A stretch of DNA of 64,000 bases from Ajuga chamaepitys (taxonomy: Eukaryota; Streptophyta; Magnoliopsida; Lamiales; Lamiaceae), in assembly GCA_958295605.1 (NCBI GenBank), contig OY282495.1, positions 79,310,427 through 79,374,426 on the forward strand, written 5' to 3'. This document shows, piece after piece, positions 1 to 11,935 of the stretch. The position numbers were made by a program, and so were the translations under genes. The first letter of the stretch is position 1, and every line of letters begins with the position of its first letter. Below the pieces are notes generated by a model. That model saw nothing but the letters and a program-made list of their open reading frames with translations, made no database searches and was not told the origin of the DNA.

Positions 1-1114
1 ATGATTTTTTTTCTGTAGTGTTGTTTATTTTAATCTTTTGGAGCATGGATATATATTTGCAATGCGTTAAATGCAATTTGAATTTTACAAAATGCATATT
101 TTGTGATGTTTCCATGGTTGAGTGCTAAAATAATCATTTTAGGTTTTCGTGGAACAATAAAATATTTAAAAAAAAAATTGAGTTTTTTTTTTTTAAAATT
201 TTTAGCTTTTTGGGTTAGAAATGGGTTAAGTGGGTCGACCTGCAATCCGAACGAGTTAGATTAGAGTTTACGAGTCTCAAACCGTTCGGGTTGTGGAAAA
301 GTTAGTAATAATCAGGTCTCAACCCGACTCGCAAACCCGCAACCCGACTCGCTTGCTTGACCCCCTGTTGACCCGTGATCACTCTAACTTTTGGTCCGTT
401 AATTATATATTTACATATATCTATCTATATCTTATTTTAAAAGTATGAATATTTTGTTTTGTCCATTTTATGTTATGCTTAATATGCCCTTAGTTGTATT
501 ATAATTTAAGGGTAACTTTTAGGAATTTTAAGTGTTTATTTATTTGGTCCGTTGATTATATATATACATATCTATTATTTAATAATAATAATAATAATAA
601 TAACAATAACAACAACAAGAACAACAATAATAATAATAATAATAATAATAATATAAAAGATGGATATTTTCGTCCTATTTTTTATTTCGTCTTTTCTTGA
701 AATGCCCATAATATCCTTAGTAAGTATGAATTTAAGGGTCGTTAAATAATTACAAATAATTCCCTTACTTGATTATAAGAAAAAAATCCTTTTATATTTT
801 AAATTCCTCCAAAAAATTACTCACCTAAATTATTATTTGTCTACATTTTCAATACGTTGAATTTTGAAATAAAATTAGTTACATATTGAAATAGATTTAG
901 AGAGGTTTGCAACGATATGTTATTTGTATATATTTTAAAAATTTGCATTAGATAATATAATTATTTAAAGTATGGTATTATAAAATATTTTTACTATTTA
1001 CATTATAAGATAAATTTTATGGCATAATATTAAAACTTTTACAATACTTATGTTTAATTTTTACAATTCATATTTAGATTACACTACGAATTTTTATTTT
1101 CGAGTATTTTTGTT
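1..1114. other. AT-rich non-coding stretch
   Basis: No supported gene. The stretch has poly-A/T runs, a short GC-richer segment near 225-370 rich in ACCCG-type words that looks like a decayed hAT-type MITE end, and a trinucleotide repeat listed separately. Short open frames here are low complexity. Confidence 0.6.
580..652. repeat. (TAA)n microsatellite with AAC interruptions
   Basis: Simple repeat of AAT/TAA units interrupted in the middle by AAC/AAG units. The poly-Asn reading frame across it is an artefact. Confidence 0.9.
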
Positions 1115-1365
1115 CTACACCAGTTACAGTGATCTTATATCTGTTCAATCCGGGTTATGGGAAATTTTCCATGAAAATGTATCATTGTTTGTATTGAAAG
1201 GTATTACATATCCTGAATAAATGTATGATACTGAAAATGTATATATTAGTGTTTATGCTGAAAGGTATTACTTGTTCTGAAGAAATGTATTAAGGTAATA
1301 CATTTTTTCCAAAAGAGTAATACTTTTCAGTATAAGTAGTGATATATTTTCATGGATCCGCTCTT
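1115..1365 (+). repeat. Interspersed repeat R1, copy A (AGGTATTAC units)
   Basis: Starts near ACACCAGTTACAGTG, continues through an ATCCGGGTTATGGG block and then several AAAGGTATTAC / GTAATAC units in both orientations. The same order of blocks occurs near 5813 and, with both ends visible, at 16886-17097. Probably a MITE or a non-autonomous Helitron-like element; class not determined. Confidence 0.55.
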
Positions 1366-1567
1366 TAACCCAAATTGCACGAATCTAAAAGATATGTGCA
1401 CCTGGTATACATGAGAATTGATGTTTATTTTTGCATGTTTTCTAGATTTGACGGACTGTCCTCACAAACTAATACAAGTTTTTTCCAGCGCGCTTTTTTC
1501 TTCACTCACGCGCACCTTGAGAAACTTCCCAGGGGGTCACCCATCCTGAAATTTCTCCAGGCCAAGC

Positions 1568-3036
1568 TGTTGGGGAATTAGGGATTGTGCCAAAATATCT
1601 ATTCGAGATGTAATTTGAATATTATTTTCATAAATCAAATAACCATGATTGAAACATTCAAATCACACAATTCATGTATTGAATAACAGTAAACCATACA
1701 ATAAGCCCTAAACATGCGGAACTAAGGGATTATCGTATTTTACCTTCGAATCGAAGAGACACAGTTGAGAGAAGAATTATCCTTTCAACCCAAAGATCTT
1801 CTTGAGTATTCCCTAAGCCCAAGCTCGCCAATCCGGTGGGGAATCAAACGAACTTTCTGACACTCGAGGAAAGATTAATTTTCTAGGAAAAACAACCACT
1901 CACTTATGCATATAGGGACCAAAATTAATCCGCTATTTATAACAGGGAGGGGGGTCGAAAATCAATCCCCTTTTAGGAATAGGGATCGAAATCCTCTCCC
2001 TTTTGGGAGAGGAAAATATAAGATAAATCCTAATCCCCTTTAGATTTAGATTTATCTATATCTTTTCTTTCCTTATCTCCTACTTCATAATTAATCCCTA
2101 CCCTCTTTGTTAATGGACTTCTATTGGGCTACTCAAGGGGCCTTTAGGAGGAATAAGATTGGGCCTCCCAATGGGTTTAGACATCAATATTGAGCCATCA
2201 ATATTATTCTAGCCCATTAATATCAATTCATTCCACTATAGAATTAATATTGAACTATCCATCCTAATCCATATTCGAAATATGGCTCCCGCTTATTCCT
2301 TCCTGTGTTTACGATTCAATATCCACTACTTAATTTAAGCTACTGAATGTTTTAATTAATTAATATCTTTTATTCATTTGAGACAAACAACTCAACATTA
2401 TTATCATATCGAAGTTAATCCACTGTACATGTTTGATATGATAAACATTCTGAGCCCATTACGGGGACATAATCAACTTGTTTCACCAAGGCACGGTTTT
2501 CTATGTTAATTTAGCAATATGTCATATAATTAATAATATTGCCCAAAGTGTAGAGCATTGAGTCCCACTGACTCTTTGCCCAAAATAAATCAAAGCAACA
2601 TTAATTAATTATATACGATGTCAATTAAGTGACATATATTAAGAAATCAATAACCAATGAGATCTAGTTTTTCTATCAAGTCAGTCTGGAAAAACTATCT
2701 CGCTATTAGTCCAACTCAGTGCAACAAATGCACTAGTGTAATCTCTTGGTCAAGACAAACCAATCTGAGCCTTACACACTTCTACCAATGGATTGTTCAA
2801 TTCCATCTAAGTTGGGAATCATTATACTTATTACAAGGAACTGACAGTGTAATCTTCTGTGATGTAGCACACACCACATTGTCTACAATGTAAAATATTC
2901 AAACAATATGCAATAAATATATATAACATTCATAACATTTAAGGGAAACAATGATAATTTATTCTCATTCATTAAAGTGCAAGAAACAATATACATAGCA
3001 ACAGTTAAAAACATGTTTTATAGTATTACCCTAACA
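1568..3036. mobile_element. Solo LTR inserted in the 5' LTR of the collapsed element
   Basis: A 1.47-kb block begins TGTTGGGG and ends CCCTAACA, so it has the TG...CA and inverted-terminal form of an LTR. Comparison with the uninterrupted copy at 3798-4247 shows it was inserted within a CCAAGC word. CAAGC is present on both sides, although on the right its CA overlaps the element end. No coding capacity is visible, and the 78-aa frame inside has no recognisable domain. Orientation not determined. Confidence 0.7.
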
Positions 3037-3402
3037 AGCACGCTTAACCTTAGAGTTTTCTCAGAATGAGCACCAGAAAAGAAGATGCACCTTGTTGGTA
3101 TAAGTAACACTAATCAATTCTTTAAGCGCTCTTCAACATATGCAGTCACATACCTACATAGTCTCGAAATGCCCCTCAAAACCGACTAAACGGTCCCATA
3201 CCCATACAGTCTCAGGAGTTCGTTCATGTTTTCCTTCACCTAGAAGCCTGCTAGGAGCCACTCATTGTCCGTGCCTTTTTCTCTTATTGCACCAGCGATC
3301 ACTCCTCACCCTCGTCGGTCCCGGGCGTCACATGCTCACCAGCTTCCACCTGGTTTGTCCCCGAACCACACCGTACTAGGAGAGGTCCTGCTCTGATAAG
3401 AG

Positions 3403-3415
3403 TGATATCAGAGCA
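3403..3415 (+). promoter_or_regulatory. Degenerate primer-binding site (tRNA-iMet type)
   Basis: TGATATCAGAGCA differs from the standard plant retrotransposon PBS TGGTATCAGAGCA only at the third base. It sits downstream of the 5' LTR copy and supports the LTR-element reading of 1438-4247. Confidence 0.75.
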
Positions 3416-3797
3416 TGGATCTTGCTGACCTGCTATCTTTTCTATTAAAAAGGTCAAATAATTTTTATAATTGAGTCTATATTTCTGTACAAAAGTCAAT
3501 ATACTTTCTATAGTCATCCACCTCCACCATACCGCACCAGCTGCAACAATAACTATGTTATGTTACATTGCAAAAAACTATTCTACTACTATAGTTCTCA
3601 ATAAAATTCAATGTTTCCAAATGTTATATCATTCATGCATAGATATCATACTAGCTACAAGAACTAGTACCATTCCATGAAATTAGAGGATAATGATTTT
3701 TAATTGTCAAATTAGGAATGACATATGCATTGTTATAGTGAAGTCAAAATAAGTTTTGTTTACTAAATTTCAAGGACGAATTTTTTCTAAGAGGGGT

Positions 3798-4247
3798 TGT
3801 AACGGCCCGCTTCTAGATTTGACGGACTATCCCCACAAGCCAACCTAAGTCTTTTCCAACGCGTTTTTGTCCTCCCTCACGCACACCTCAAGAAACTTCC
3901 CAGGGGGCCACCCATCCTGAAATTTCTCCACGCCAAGCATGCCTAACTTTAATGAGCACCAGAAAATTAGAAGATGCATCTTGTTGGTATGAGTAGCACT
4001 AATCAATTCTTTAAGCCCTCTTCAACATATGCATTCCCATACCTACATAGTCTCAGAATGCCCCTCAAATGAGACTATACGGTCCCATGCCCGCACAATC
4101 TCAGGATACCCTCTTTTTCGGGTGTGGGATCGGTTCGTTCATGTCTCCCTTCACCTAGAAGCCTGCCAGGAGCCGCTCATTGTCTGTGCCTCCTTCTCTT
4201 ATTGCACCGACGACCACTCCGCGCCTTCGTCGGTCCCGGACGTCACA
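3798..4247 (+). repeat. 3' LTR of the collapsed element
   Basis: Starts TGTAACGGCCCG directly after a polypurine tract and ends CGTCACA. It matches the split 5' copy block by block (TTTGACGGAC, GAAACTTCCCAGGGGG, CCTAGAAGCCTGC, CGTCGGTCCCGG). Confidence 0.75.
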
Positions 4248-4562
4248 TAAAATTATTTAATTGAGCATTAATAAGTAAATATAATTCAAGCTCTTATGCT
4301 TATATATAATGTGGTCATATAATATTAAAGTTATTTTTAATAGAATAAGAAGCGGAAAAAATGTATATTGATAAACAAAATAAAAATATTGTCTATTCTT
4401 CTAAAATATTTGAATGAAAAAAGAAATAGTAAACAATTTTTTTGTGATGAATCTTATCATATCCAAACATTAAGTATAATAAACAACAAAATTTATATTT
4501 GAATACATCTAATTGATTTTTAAATCATGTTTCTCCGCTCTTGTTTGAAAACTATAATTCTC
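4248..4562. other. AT-rich non-coding stretch
   Basis: No gene, RNA or clear element end seen. Confidence 0.5.
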
Positions 4563-5108
4563 TGTAGGGATGTCAAGGGGTAGGGTAGGGTACGGGTAAG
4601 CCTTCTACATACCCTACCCGCATATAAAATGCCCTGCCCATACCCCACCCTATTACCCTATTTTTTACATCAGGTAAGGTACGGGTAAAACCCGACGGGT
4701 ATGCAGGTACCCGCGGGTAAACGAGTCACCCTATTAAATAATAATCAAGGAAACAAACGATAACTTAAAATGAAACCGGAAAGTATGGCTTGTTTTTCTA
4801 TTTCTTTACATGTTGATTTTTGCACATAATTCTTAAAATCACATTACTTAACATAATAGCTACCAAATAAAAATGGTAAACACACACACACACGCACATA
4901 ATAATTATGCATATGCATCGAGTAGGCGGGTAGGGTAGACGGGGTCGGGTAGGCGGGCATGAAGTTAAACCAACACCCTACCCTTACCCTATTATAATTT
5001 AGCGGGTATGAGCGATACCCTACCCATTACCCTAAAGTTTGGGTACTACCCTACCCGTTTAGCATTTTACCGTAGATAACCCTATCCTGCGGGTAAAACT
5101 GACATCCA
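4563..5108. mobile_element. hAT-type MITE with 8-bp TSD
   Basis: Flanked by the perfect 8-bp direct repeat TAATTCTC (4555-4562 and 5109-5116). It begins TGTAGGGATGTCA and ends TGACATCCA, which pair as short inverted termini. The interior is built of GGGTA/TACCC words in both orientations (ACCCTACCC, GGGTAGGGTA) and is likely to fold. No transposase, so non-autonomous. The 8-bp TSD points to the hAT superfamily. Confidence 0.85.
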
Positions 5109-5116
5109 TAATTCTC

Positions 5117-6260
5117 CGTCATGTGATGCACGATTTGAAATATATTTATTTGTAAAAAAAAAAAAAAAAATCAAAATCTAATAATCGAAAATAATAATTG
5201 AATAACTTATTTTTTGTTAAATTAAATAATATTAAATTATCTAATAACTTTTAATTTCATTAATAATTATTATTTAACCTATTTTTATTTACAAATATCT
5301 AATGTAAGTAATTCAACTCAAAATAAATACTCAAATCTAAGCAAAATAATCGTGAACGAACAATATTGTTTTAAAAATTTTCTATTCAATATTTTATATA
5401 AAAAATATTCAATATTAGTGTTAGATTAAATACTAAGAAAAGAGATTTGTTGTTTGCAAATAAAAGAAATGAATTCAAAAAGAAAAAAAAAAGCTATTAG
5501 TGCCTCTAGGATGTTGGTAAAATAAAAACATTTGAGAAATAGAGATAAATATAAGAAATAAAACAAATCTATAAATTCTTTTTATCCCTAATGTGGGCAC
5601 ATGTGTTCCTCTTCTATTTTTTTTGTTCTTTATAAAAATTTAAAATATTATCCTTGAATCTAGAAACGAAAGCATAATTAGTTTTTACTATTTCTTTAGA
5701 GTCGTAATATTGTGGGAAATGAACTTATAAGGATTTGTTCATAAAATAAATATAAAATTTTAAAACATATAAAAATTAACTAATGGAAAATTGTTTAATC
5801 CGTTATCTTGTACACCAGTTACAATGATCTTATATCTGTTCTCTTTTATACCAGTTACAGTGATCTTATATCCGTTCATTCCGGGTATAGGCAACATGAA
5901 AGTGTATTTATTATGACAGTATAACTTGTTTAACAAAAACACATAATTTGTTTACCTAAATAGTATAATTTGTAGATTATTAAACTTTTTATTTTACTCC
6001 TAGTGTTGCAGATCTGATGTTGTATAACTTGTTTACCAAAAAGTATAATTTGTTACCTGAACAATACAACTTGTAAATTAAAAAAACAAAAATGAAACAA
6101 CATAAATAATAATAAAAAATCAAAACAAAAAAGAAATTGAGAATTATAATAAGTTACCAATTTATTTTTATTATTAGTTAAATAATATATATTTACTAAG
6201 TATTATTATTACTTTATAAAATAAAACATAAAAAAACTAATTGATAAAAAAATATATTTA
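5117..6260. other. AT-rich stretch with repeat R1 copy B
   Basis: No gene. Near 5813-5890 the block CCAGTTACA(A/G)TGATCTTAT occurs twice in tandem, followed by a GGGTATAGGCAACATG segment matching R1 copy A at 1115. Around 5935-6080 words such as TATAACTTGTTTACC and TATAATTTGTTACC repeat, resembling the AT arrays at 24.0 and 30.6 kb. Confidence 0.5.
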
Positions 6261-6265
6261 AATTT

Positions 6266-6337
6266 TCATGTCTTGGTTTTGAACCCAAGGCCTTGCAAAT
6301 CAACAAATAAGATGCTTAGCACCTATTGGTTTTAAAG
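6266..6337 (-). repeat. tRNA-like (SINE-type) module
   Basis: Read on the minus strand it ends in a T-arm-like block CCTTGGGTTCAAAACCAAGG, containing a B-box-like GGTTCAAAACC. An A-box is only poorly recognisable. It is not a functional tRNA: acceptor and D arms do not fold well. Likely a pol III-derived SINE head or tRNA pseudogene, beside a second module at 6372. Confidence 0.45.
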
Positions 6338-6371
6338 TACTACATATATAAAAAAAATAGCACAAGCAATT

Positions 6372-6434
6372 TAGTTTAAACGCGAGACCTTGTAGTTTGC
6401 TAGACAAGGCACTTACCACTCCACCATCAAAACC
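6372..6434 (-). repeat. tRNA-like (SINE-type) module
   Basis: On the minus strand it has an A-box-like stretch (TGGTGGAGTGGTAAGTGCC) and a weak B-box-like word (GGTCTCGCGTTTAAAC). It resembles a tRNA but lacks a clean cloverleaf. Confidence 0.45.
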
Positions 6435-6859
6435 TATTATTAAAAAAAATAAAAAGAAAAAAGAATTCGAAAAATGTAAAAAATAACAAAATCAAACCCT
6501 CTTTTCTCCCCTCCTTCATTCCCATCTTTATCGAGGAAGTTTCGGCTATCAAATTAAATTGGTGAGCAACTTCCATCGCCGAATGAAGACTCCCCTGTCA
6601 TCTACTGGTTGGAAAAATGTTATTTCACGTCTCATAACTTTAACATTTTTCACTAAATATCCCAAGTAACTCTTTTAGTTGTCCAACTTAAGTCCTAAAA
6701 TTTAAATTTTCACCGAAATTCCCACGTGGCGGCTAGTTTTGTGGGTTTAAGGCGATTTTAAATGACGTGGAACTGGTTTTCTTATGTAGGTTAGTTATTT
6801 TATTTTACTTTTTTTGCAGAATTTAGACATCATAAAAGAAAGACCACATCATCATTAAA

Positions 6860-7655
6860 CTCAACGTTTACAATGACAAGAATGCTGACAAGAAAAACAT
6901 GTTCCTTGGAAAAGTTAAGATCTCTAGCAGCACTTTTGTGAAAGCTAGTGAAGATGTGTTGTTTGTGTATTTTCTGTTGGAGAAGATAAGTGTTTTCTCG
7001 CAGATCAATTTGAAGGTTCGTATTTCACTGAAGAGACGACTCTGAAGAAAACTGATGATCCGTCTCCGGATCCAGCCAGGAGAAGAAGGAGGAGAAAAAG
7101 CAGTCGGAATCCACTAAGAGGAGAAAAGGGAAGAAGAGAAGGAGCCGACATCAAAAGAGGATAAGAAGGAAGAGAAACCTTTGGAGCTCTCTGGCACCCC
7201 TCCAACAACGCCGATATCAGCTGAACTAGAGCACTCACCAATTGCTCAACAAAATGCCACATAGAGCACAAAGAAATCCAAAAACATCAAAATAGAATCC
7301 AAAATCTTCCAAAAAAATATCTAGTGGAAGCTCTACTTGATAAATTATCTTCAATCTCATCGATTAGGTGTCGTTTCTCTATGTTCGAGTTGGGAAGGCC
7401 AAAATCTCAAATCCAACGTGAAGTCATCTTACGGTGCAAAACTTGTCATCGGAACTCACTCCATTAAAACCAAATCACAAGCCACAGATAAGGACTGGGA
7501 TCAGGTTTACGCATTCGATAAAGAAGGATTAAATTCAAGTTCTCTCTTGATCAAGTTCTCTCTCGATCCTAGCTAAAAAAAGTTCCCAAAAAAAAGTTCC
7601 ACCGGACAACATGTTAGCATCGCACTGGTATAGTTTGGAAGGAGAAGGATATATG
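6860..7655 (+). pseudogene. QUIRKY/MCTP-like C2-domain protein fragment
   Basis: Broken coding remnant of a multiple C2 domain and transmembrane region protein (MCTP; QUIRKY / FT-interacting family), which acts at the ER-plasma membrane interface and plasmodesmata. Recognisable in order: LNVYNDKN then FLGKVKISSSTFVKASED (end of a C2 domain); FVYFLLEKISVFSQI; a Lys/Glu/Pro-rich linker typical of the region between C2 domains; then KLVIGTHSIKTKSQATDKDW with DQVYAFDKEGLNSSSL (next C2 domain, 7431-7550); finally HWYSLEGEG with a stop near 7661. Frame changes are needed between these blocks, and the N-terminal C2 domains and the C-terminal membrane segments are missing. It is therefore a dead fragment, possibly carried by a transposon. 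No transposon ends were identified around it. Confidence 0.7.
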
Positions 7656-7661
7656 TAATGA

Positions 7662-9589
7662 TTGAATGATTCATAACAGTTAAAAGGTGTAGGGATGTAT
7701 AAAACAAGAGCATGAATTTTGATTGGATGGGGATGGATGAGCCGATCCCCGTCCATATCTTATAAACCAACATACTTTTGGTTGGAATCATACCCATCTA
7801 TATGAATCAAATCTAGTCAAAAGATCCCAAAATGTTTATAAAGGAACCTATGATGCAACAAGCAAAGCCATCGATGAATTGTTAGTAACTACATTTAATT
7901 TCTCTGTTGCTCGTCTAAGATCTAAGTTATCATTGGGCACATATATATTTTCTCAATTATTTCCGTCTCTCGCTTCCGTCTAATCATTCCTTCTTGTTTA
8001 ATCACACCTATGTCCCACTTAATTCCATCTACTCCTCAACTAATCGCTAGGCCCAGTCTAACAGCCGAAATATACCTATCTACTTCTACAACAATAGCGG
8101 GAGTGCATGAAACAGTTTGGAAGGCACATGCCCGGATCTTGTAATTCTCGTACATGTACAAGACACATTATTTTCGATCTACACGATGGGAGTTGAGCAT
8201 CTTCTTGGAAAATATCCCCACCAATTCCCAACCATGGGTTGCCTCGTGTTGGAAATTGGCTTTGAAAGATTAGTGTCGACCAACCTTTGAGCAATTTCAA
8301 CTTTGGGTTCCATTTGTTGAAGTTGCAAATTCACGATCTACGTTTTGAGCAGATGAATTTAGTTTATTTATGTTCTCAAAAACAATTTCGGGTGAATGAA
8401 AAATTAATGCCTAAATGTTGCAACTTAAACATGGAAAATTAGAAGAGTTAAAGGAAAAATGTGGGAATTTAACATAGGAAAGTTGGAGTAAGTTAAAACT
8501 CCTTATTAAGAGGAGCAGTTGATAAGGGGTTATTAAGTGTGCTCCCTTATAGTGGACTCTAGTAGGATTTAGCATCTGGCTAAATGGACCCGAGGATGGT
8601 GCTTCACACCATCCAAGCCCGGGTGCACACGCGCATGTCGCATTGAGTCGCTTTAAAGACGCACTTTGCACTTTGCACGTACACATCATCCCAAGGAGTT
8701 GGAGGAGCCTTCAAATTTTGGCAAGTTAGTCCGGACAAGTAGCTCAACGGGTTCACAGCGGTTCGGGTCGGGTAAGATGATGTGGTGCACCGGGTGGGGA
8801 TGATATGGTGCACCGGGTGGGCATCGGTCGAGATGGACCGACCCGTTAGTGACCAAGTCGGATCAGGTCGTGCACTGACCCGAATCTGCGAATTGGTGCG
8901 TCTGATCACCAACGGGTATGGCCTAGTATGCGGTGGGGCGCGAGTTTGGCTGCAAGCTCGAGGAATCCGCGAATGGGTGTGTCCAGATTCAAATTAGTTC
9001 GGGGTTAGTCGAACCGGTGCCACCAAGGATCAAAAGGTATCTTTCCGAAAAAACATGAAAACTCTTCGAAAACTATAAATAGACTTCCAGATTCTGCATT
9101 TTAATTCACTCCTAGCATTTCTCTGCATTTGCATTCTAGTTCTCTATCCTCCCCATTTCCAATATAAGAAAGTCTTGAGTATCAAGTAGTTCGCCAAAAA
9201 CTATGGTTTGGTTTTGTTGCGATCCCAAAGCTAAAAATTGTGGTATCTTGGGGACGATTGCCAAAGACCGAGAGCACTAGAATTCGGGACAATATCGTCA
9301 TACGGATATCGAGTCAAACTCGTGTCTCGATTTACCAACTGTGTAATTGAGTCATTGTTTCAAGTACACCTCACCGAAATCCAACACCTTGTTCGTATAT
9401 ACCACTACTGCCCACTTTACCGCAGACTTCTTAAGATGGGTTAAGATTTATAATCATCTAATAACTTTTTGTTCATAATTAATGTATTTATTTTATTTTT
9501 ATATTCAGACCAAATTCAGTATAAATAATTCAGCTGTCTATAAGCATTCAAATCTAAACCCAATATCATAAACTATTGTTAGATCTAAA

Positions 9590-9591
<2 letters not shown>
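7662..9591. other. Non-coding stretch with LTR-like promoter segment
   Basis: No gene supported. Around 8580-9250 it is GC-richer and ends in a TATA-like ACTATAAATAG (9072-9082) followed by a CT-rich leader and a GGTATCTTGGGGACG segment, which looks like the U3-R-U5 part of a decayed LTR. Neither LTR end could be fixed. Reading frames across it overlap on both strands and look like noise. Confidence 0.4.

Positions 9592-9623
<32 letters not shown>
9592..9623. repeat. (AT)n microsatellite
   Basis: About sixteen AT units. Confidence 0.9.
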
Positions 9624-9627
<4 letters not shown>

Positions 9628-9745
9628 ATACCTTTTTAAAATTGCTTGATAAAAAATAGGGTTACTTTCATAATGCAACCTGAACTATTAGCCATTTTTC
9701 AGTTTCAAGTCTAAAAAAATAATTTTCGATTGCAACCTATATAAC

Positions 9746-11119
9746 TGATGCACGTTAATTATGCATGTAGGTCAATGTACGATATTATTTTATAGGAATT
9801 ATGTGCATAAATGGTTAGAAATTGTATGGAATGTGATATAAGTGACCAATTAACGTACTCGGCTTGTTTTAAGGTATTTTGAGCATTTTCAGGCTAAAAA
9901 GTTGTGATTTACGATTACCGGACAAGAAAACAAGTTGAAATAGAGTGAAAACCGGCCCAGATGAGTGAAAATCGGCCCAAAGTAGTGAAAATCAGTGAGA
10001 ATCGATCCGAACCGTCCAAGAACCGGTCCAAACCGGCCTGAACCGGTCTAGGAGTAAAACGGGGCAAGAACCGACACGGCCGCGTCACAAAGCAACACGG
10101 CCGTGTCAAATTGTGCGTGAAAATTGAAGAGTTGCAATGCAACACGGCCGTGTCATTTAATCAACACGGCCGTGTCAAAATGGATGTCGTGAATAAAAAT
10201 CCTGTTTTAAACAAAGATTTGATTTCCCAATTCAATTGGGTTTATCTAAACTCTATAAAAAGGATTCAAGTGCTTCTTCAAAACACAACACACATAATAT
10301 CCGAGTTTGAGGCACGAGACGACTTGGACGACAACGAAGATTCGATCAACGGGACAATTTACTCGGGTTTAGCAAATTTTTCTAGTTTTAATTCTTTATA
10401 ATGTTTTGTCTTAAATATTATATTGGATTGAGCCTAGGCATGAGTAGCTAAGCTATTCGTGTCCTAGGGTTAGAAAGTAGGAATCATTTTATAACAATGT
10501 TTTGATTTACGTTTTAACTTATTGAATTCCGTTCTTTTATGTGTTTATCTTTATATCTGTTCTAATCACTGAATTTGGACTGGCCATCTAGGTTTAGTAA
10601 TCTCGTTTAACAAATCCGCTTCGAGAGAAGGGGTTTGTTATTAGACGTACGATATAGAGCACAGTTGTCTATGACTGTGTAGGTATAGGTTTATGAGCTT
10701 TTTGGAGTTTCTAGGATTAATTGACTCGAGAGGGTAATTGTCTTAGTTAATCAACGATTTAATTACTTCGAGAGGAGAATTAGGTTAATATTGCGTCGCT
10801 TAATAAATACTAGATCGGTTAAAATCAATAAGTTAATTCTAATCATCATTGGAGTAAATATTCTGAAATCGATACCCTAGGATGCTGTTTATCCTTGATT
10901 GTTAATTATTTGTGGTTACCAAGTTTGAATTCATATTTAATTAAGTATTTTAGAAAGTAAAATCAATCTTTTCTGAATTAGTATCTAGTTAGGAGATTCC
11001 TAGAATATTGAGGTATCAAACTACCTAAAAATCTATTCCTTGTGGGATCGACGTTGATAGTTGTTACTACACCTACATCCGTACACTTGCGGAACACTAG
11101 GTTAGAAACTGACGTGTCA
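9746..11119 (+). mobile_element. Solo LTR with 5-bp TSD and CACGGCCGTG palindromes
   Basis: A 1374-bp block starts TGATGCACG and ends GACGTGTCA, flanked on both sides by ATAAC (9741-9745 and 11120-11124). There is no internal domain, so this is a solo LTR left by recombination. It holds repeated ACACGGCCGTGTC palindromes between about 10075 and 10180, a TATA-like CTCTATAAAAAGG near 10251, and a GTGGGATCGACG segment near its 3' end. The same 3' design is seen in the block ending at 22831. Orientation is from the TATA position. The lineage is probably Ty3/Gypsy by style, not proven. Confidence 0.85.
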
Positions 11120-11224
11120 ATAACGCATTTTTGTTGCAATTTGCAACTCCGCTCAGATTTCAGTATACTCCATGTGCCATGCACATGACCCCATGGGCCA
11201 ATAATATGGCGACACATGGCCGCT

Positions 11225-11935
11225 AATAAAAAATCGAAAATACTTTTATTTTAAAACTCGAAAAAATAAATATAATAAATACTTATAAATTATTTACAAA
11301 ATTAAAATAACTTATTAAAAATATAAAATTATATAAATTTTTTAAATAATTTTATATAATAAACTAAAAGAAATTATTTTGAAAATTTTAAAATTCAGGA
11401 TATTAACAAGAAATTCTAAAATTAATTCTAAAATTTTGAAAATAAATATAAAAAAACAATAAAATTAAAAATACTTTTATTTTGAAAATTAAAAAAGAAA
11501 TAGAAATAAAAATTACTTATAATTGTTTAAAAAAATTAAAGTATTATTTTAAATATATAAAATTATAAATAATTTTGTATAAAAAATACAAAACATTTTG
11601 AAAATTTTAAAGTTCAGGAAATTAAAAAAAAATCGAAAATTCTTTTATTTTGGAAAAAAGGAAAAATCGAAAAAAACTTGTATTAATTAAAGAAATTAAA
11701 AAATTTAAAAAATATATAAATTTCTAAATAATTGTTTATAAAAATTAAAAAAGTATTTTGAAAATCTTAAAATTCAGAAAATTAACAAAAAAATCTAAAA
11801 TTTATTTTAAAATTTTTAAAACTAAATATAAAGTTTAGAAAGTTATTTTGAAAATTTTCAATTTATTCAAAATCCAGATAGTTAAAAAAAAATATTTCTG
11901 AAAATTATTTTAGTCGCGAATTACTGATTTGCTCT
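11225..11935. repeat. AT-rich degenerate tandem region
   Basis: Very AT-rich sequence in which a word of the form TTTTAAAATTCAGGA..TTAA..AAATC recurs at about 11390, 11608, 11766 and 11870 with uneven spacing. No coding capacity. Confidence 0.5.

Larger units (their letters stand above)
1438..4247 (+). mobile_element. Collapsed LTR retroelement (LTR-PBS-PPT-LTR, no genes)
   Basis: Two copies of a roughly 450-bp sequence flank a short internal region: copy 1 is 1438-1567 plus 3037-3331 (split by an insertion), copy 2 is 3798-4247. After copy 1 comes TGATATCAGAGCA (3403-3415), one base off the plant initiator-Met-tRNA primer-binding word TGGTATCAGAGCA. Before copy 2 comes a purine tract AAGAGGGG, and copy 2 starts with TGTAACGG and ends CGTCACA, as LTRs do. 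The internal part is only about 380 bp with no gag or pol, so this is a deletion derivative or TRIM-like non-autonomous element. The tail just before the PPT (AGGACGAATTTTTTCTAAG) resembles Ty3/Gypsy 3' internal ends; that lineage call is inference. Confidence 0.7.

Noticed and set aside
494..700. 68-aa plus-strand frame with a long Asn run
   Set aside because: It is translated microsatellite DNA with no domain.
7005..7271. 88-aa minus-strand hydrophobic frame
   Set aside because: It is the antisense of the charged linker of the QUIRKY/MCTP fragment.
8411..8997. Three overlapping frames of 71-102 aa on both strands
   Set aside because: They overlap in a GC-richer LTR-like block, have no domain and no codon bias, and are explained by composition.
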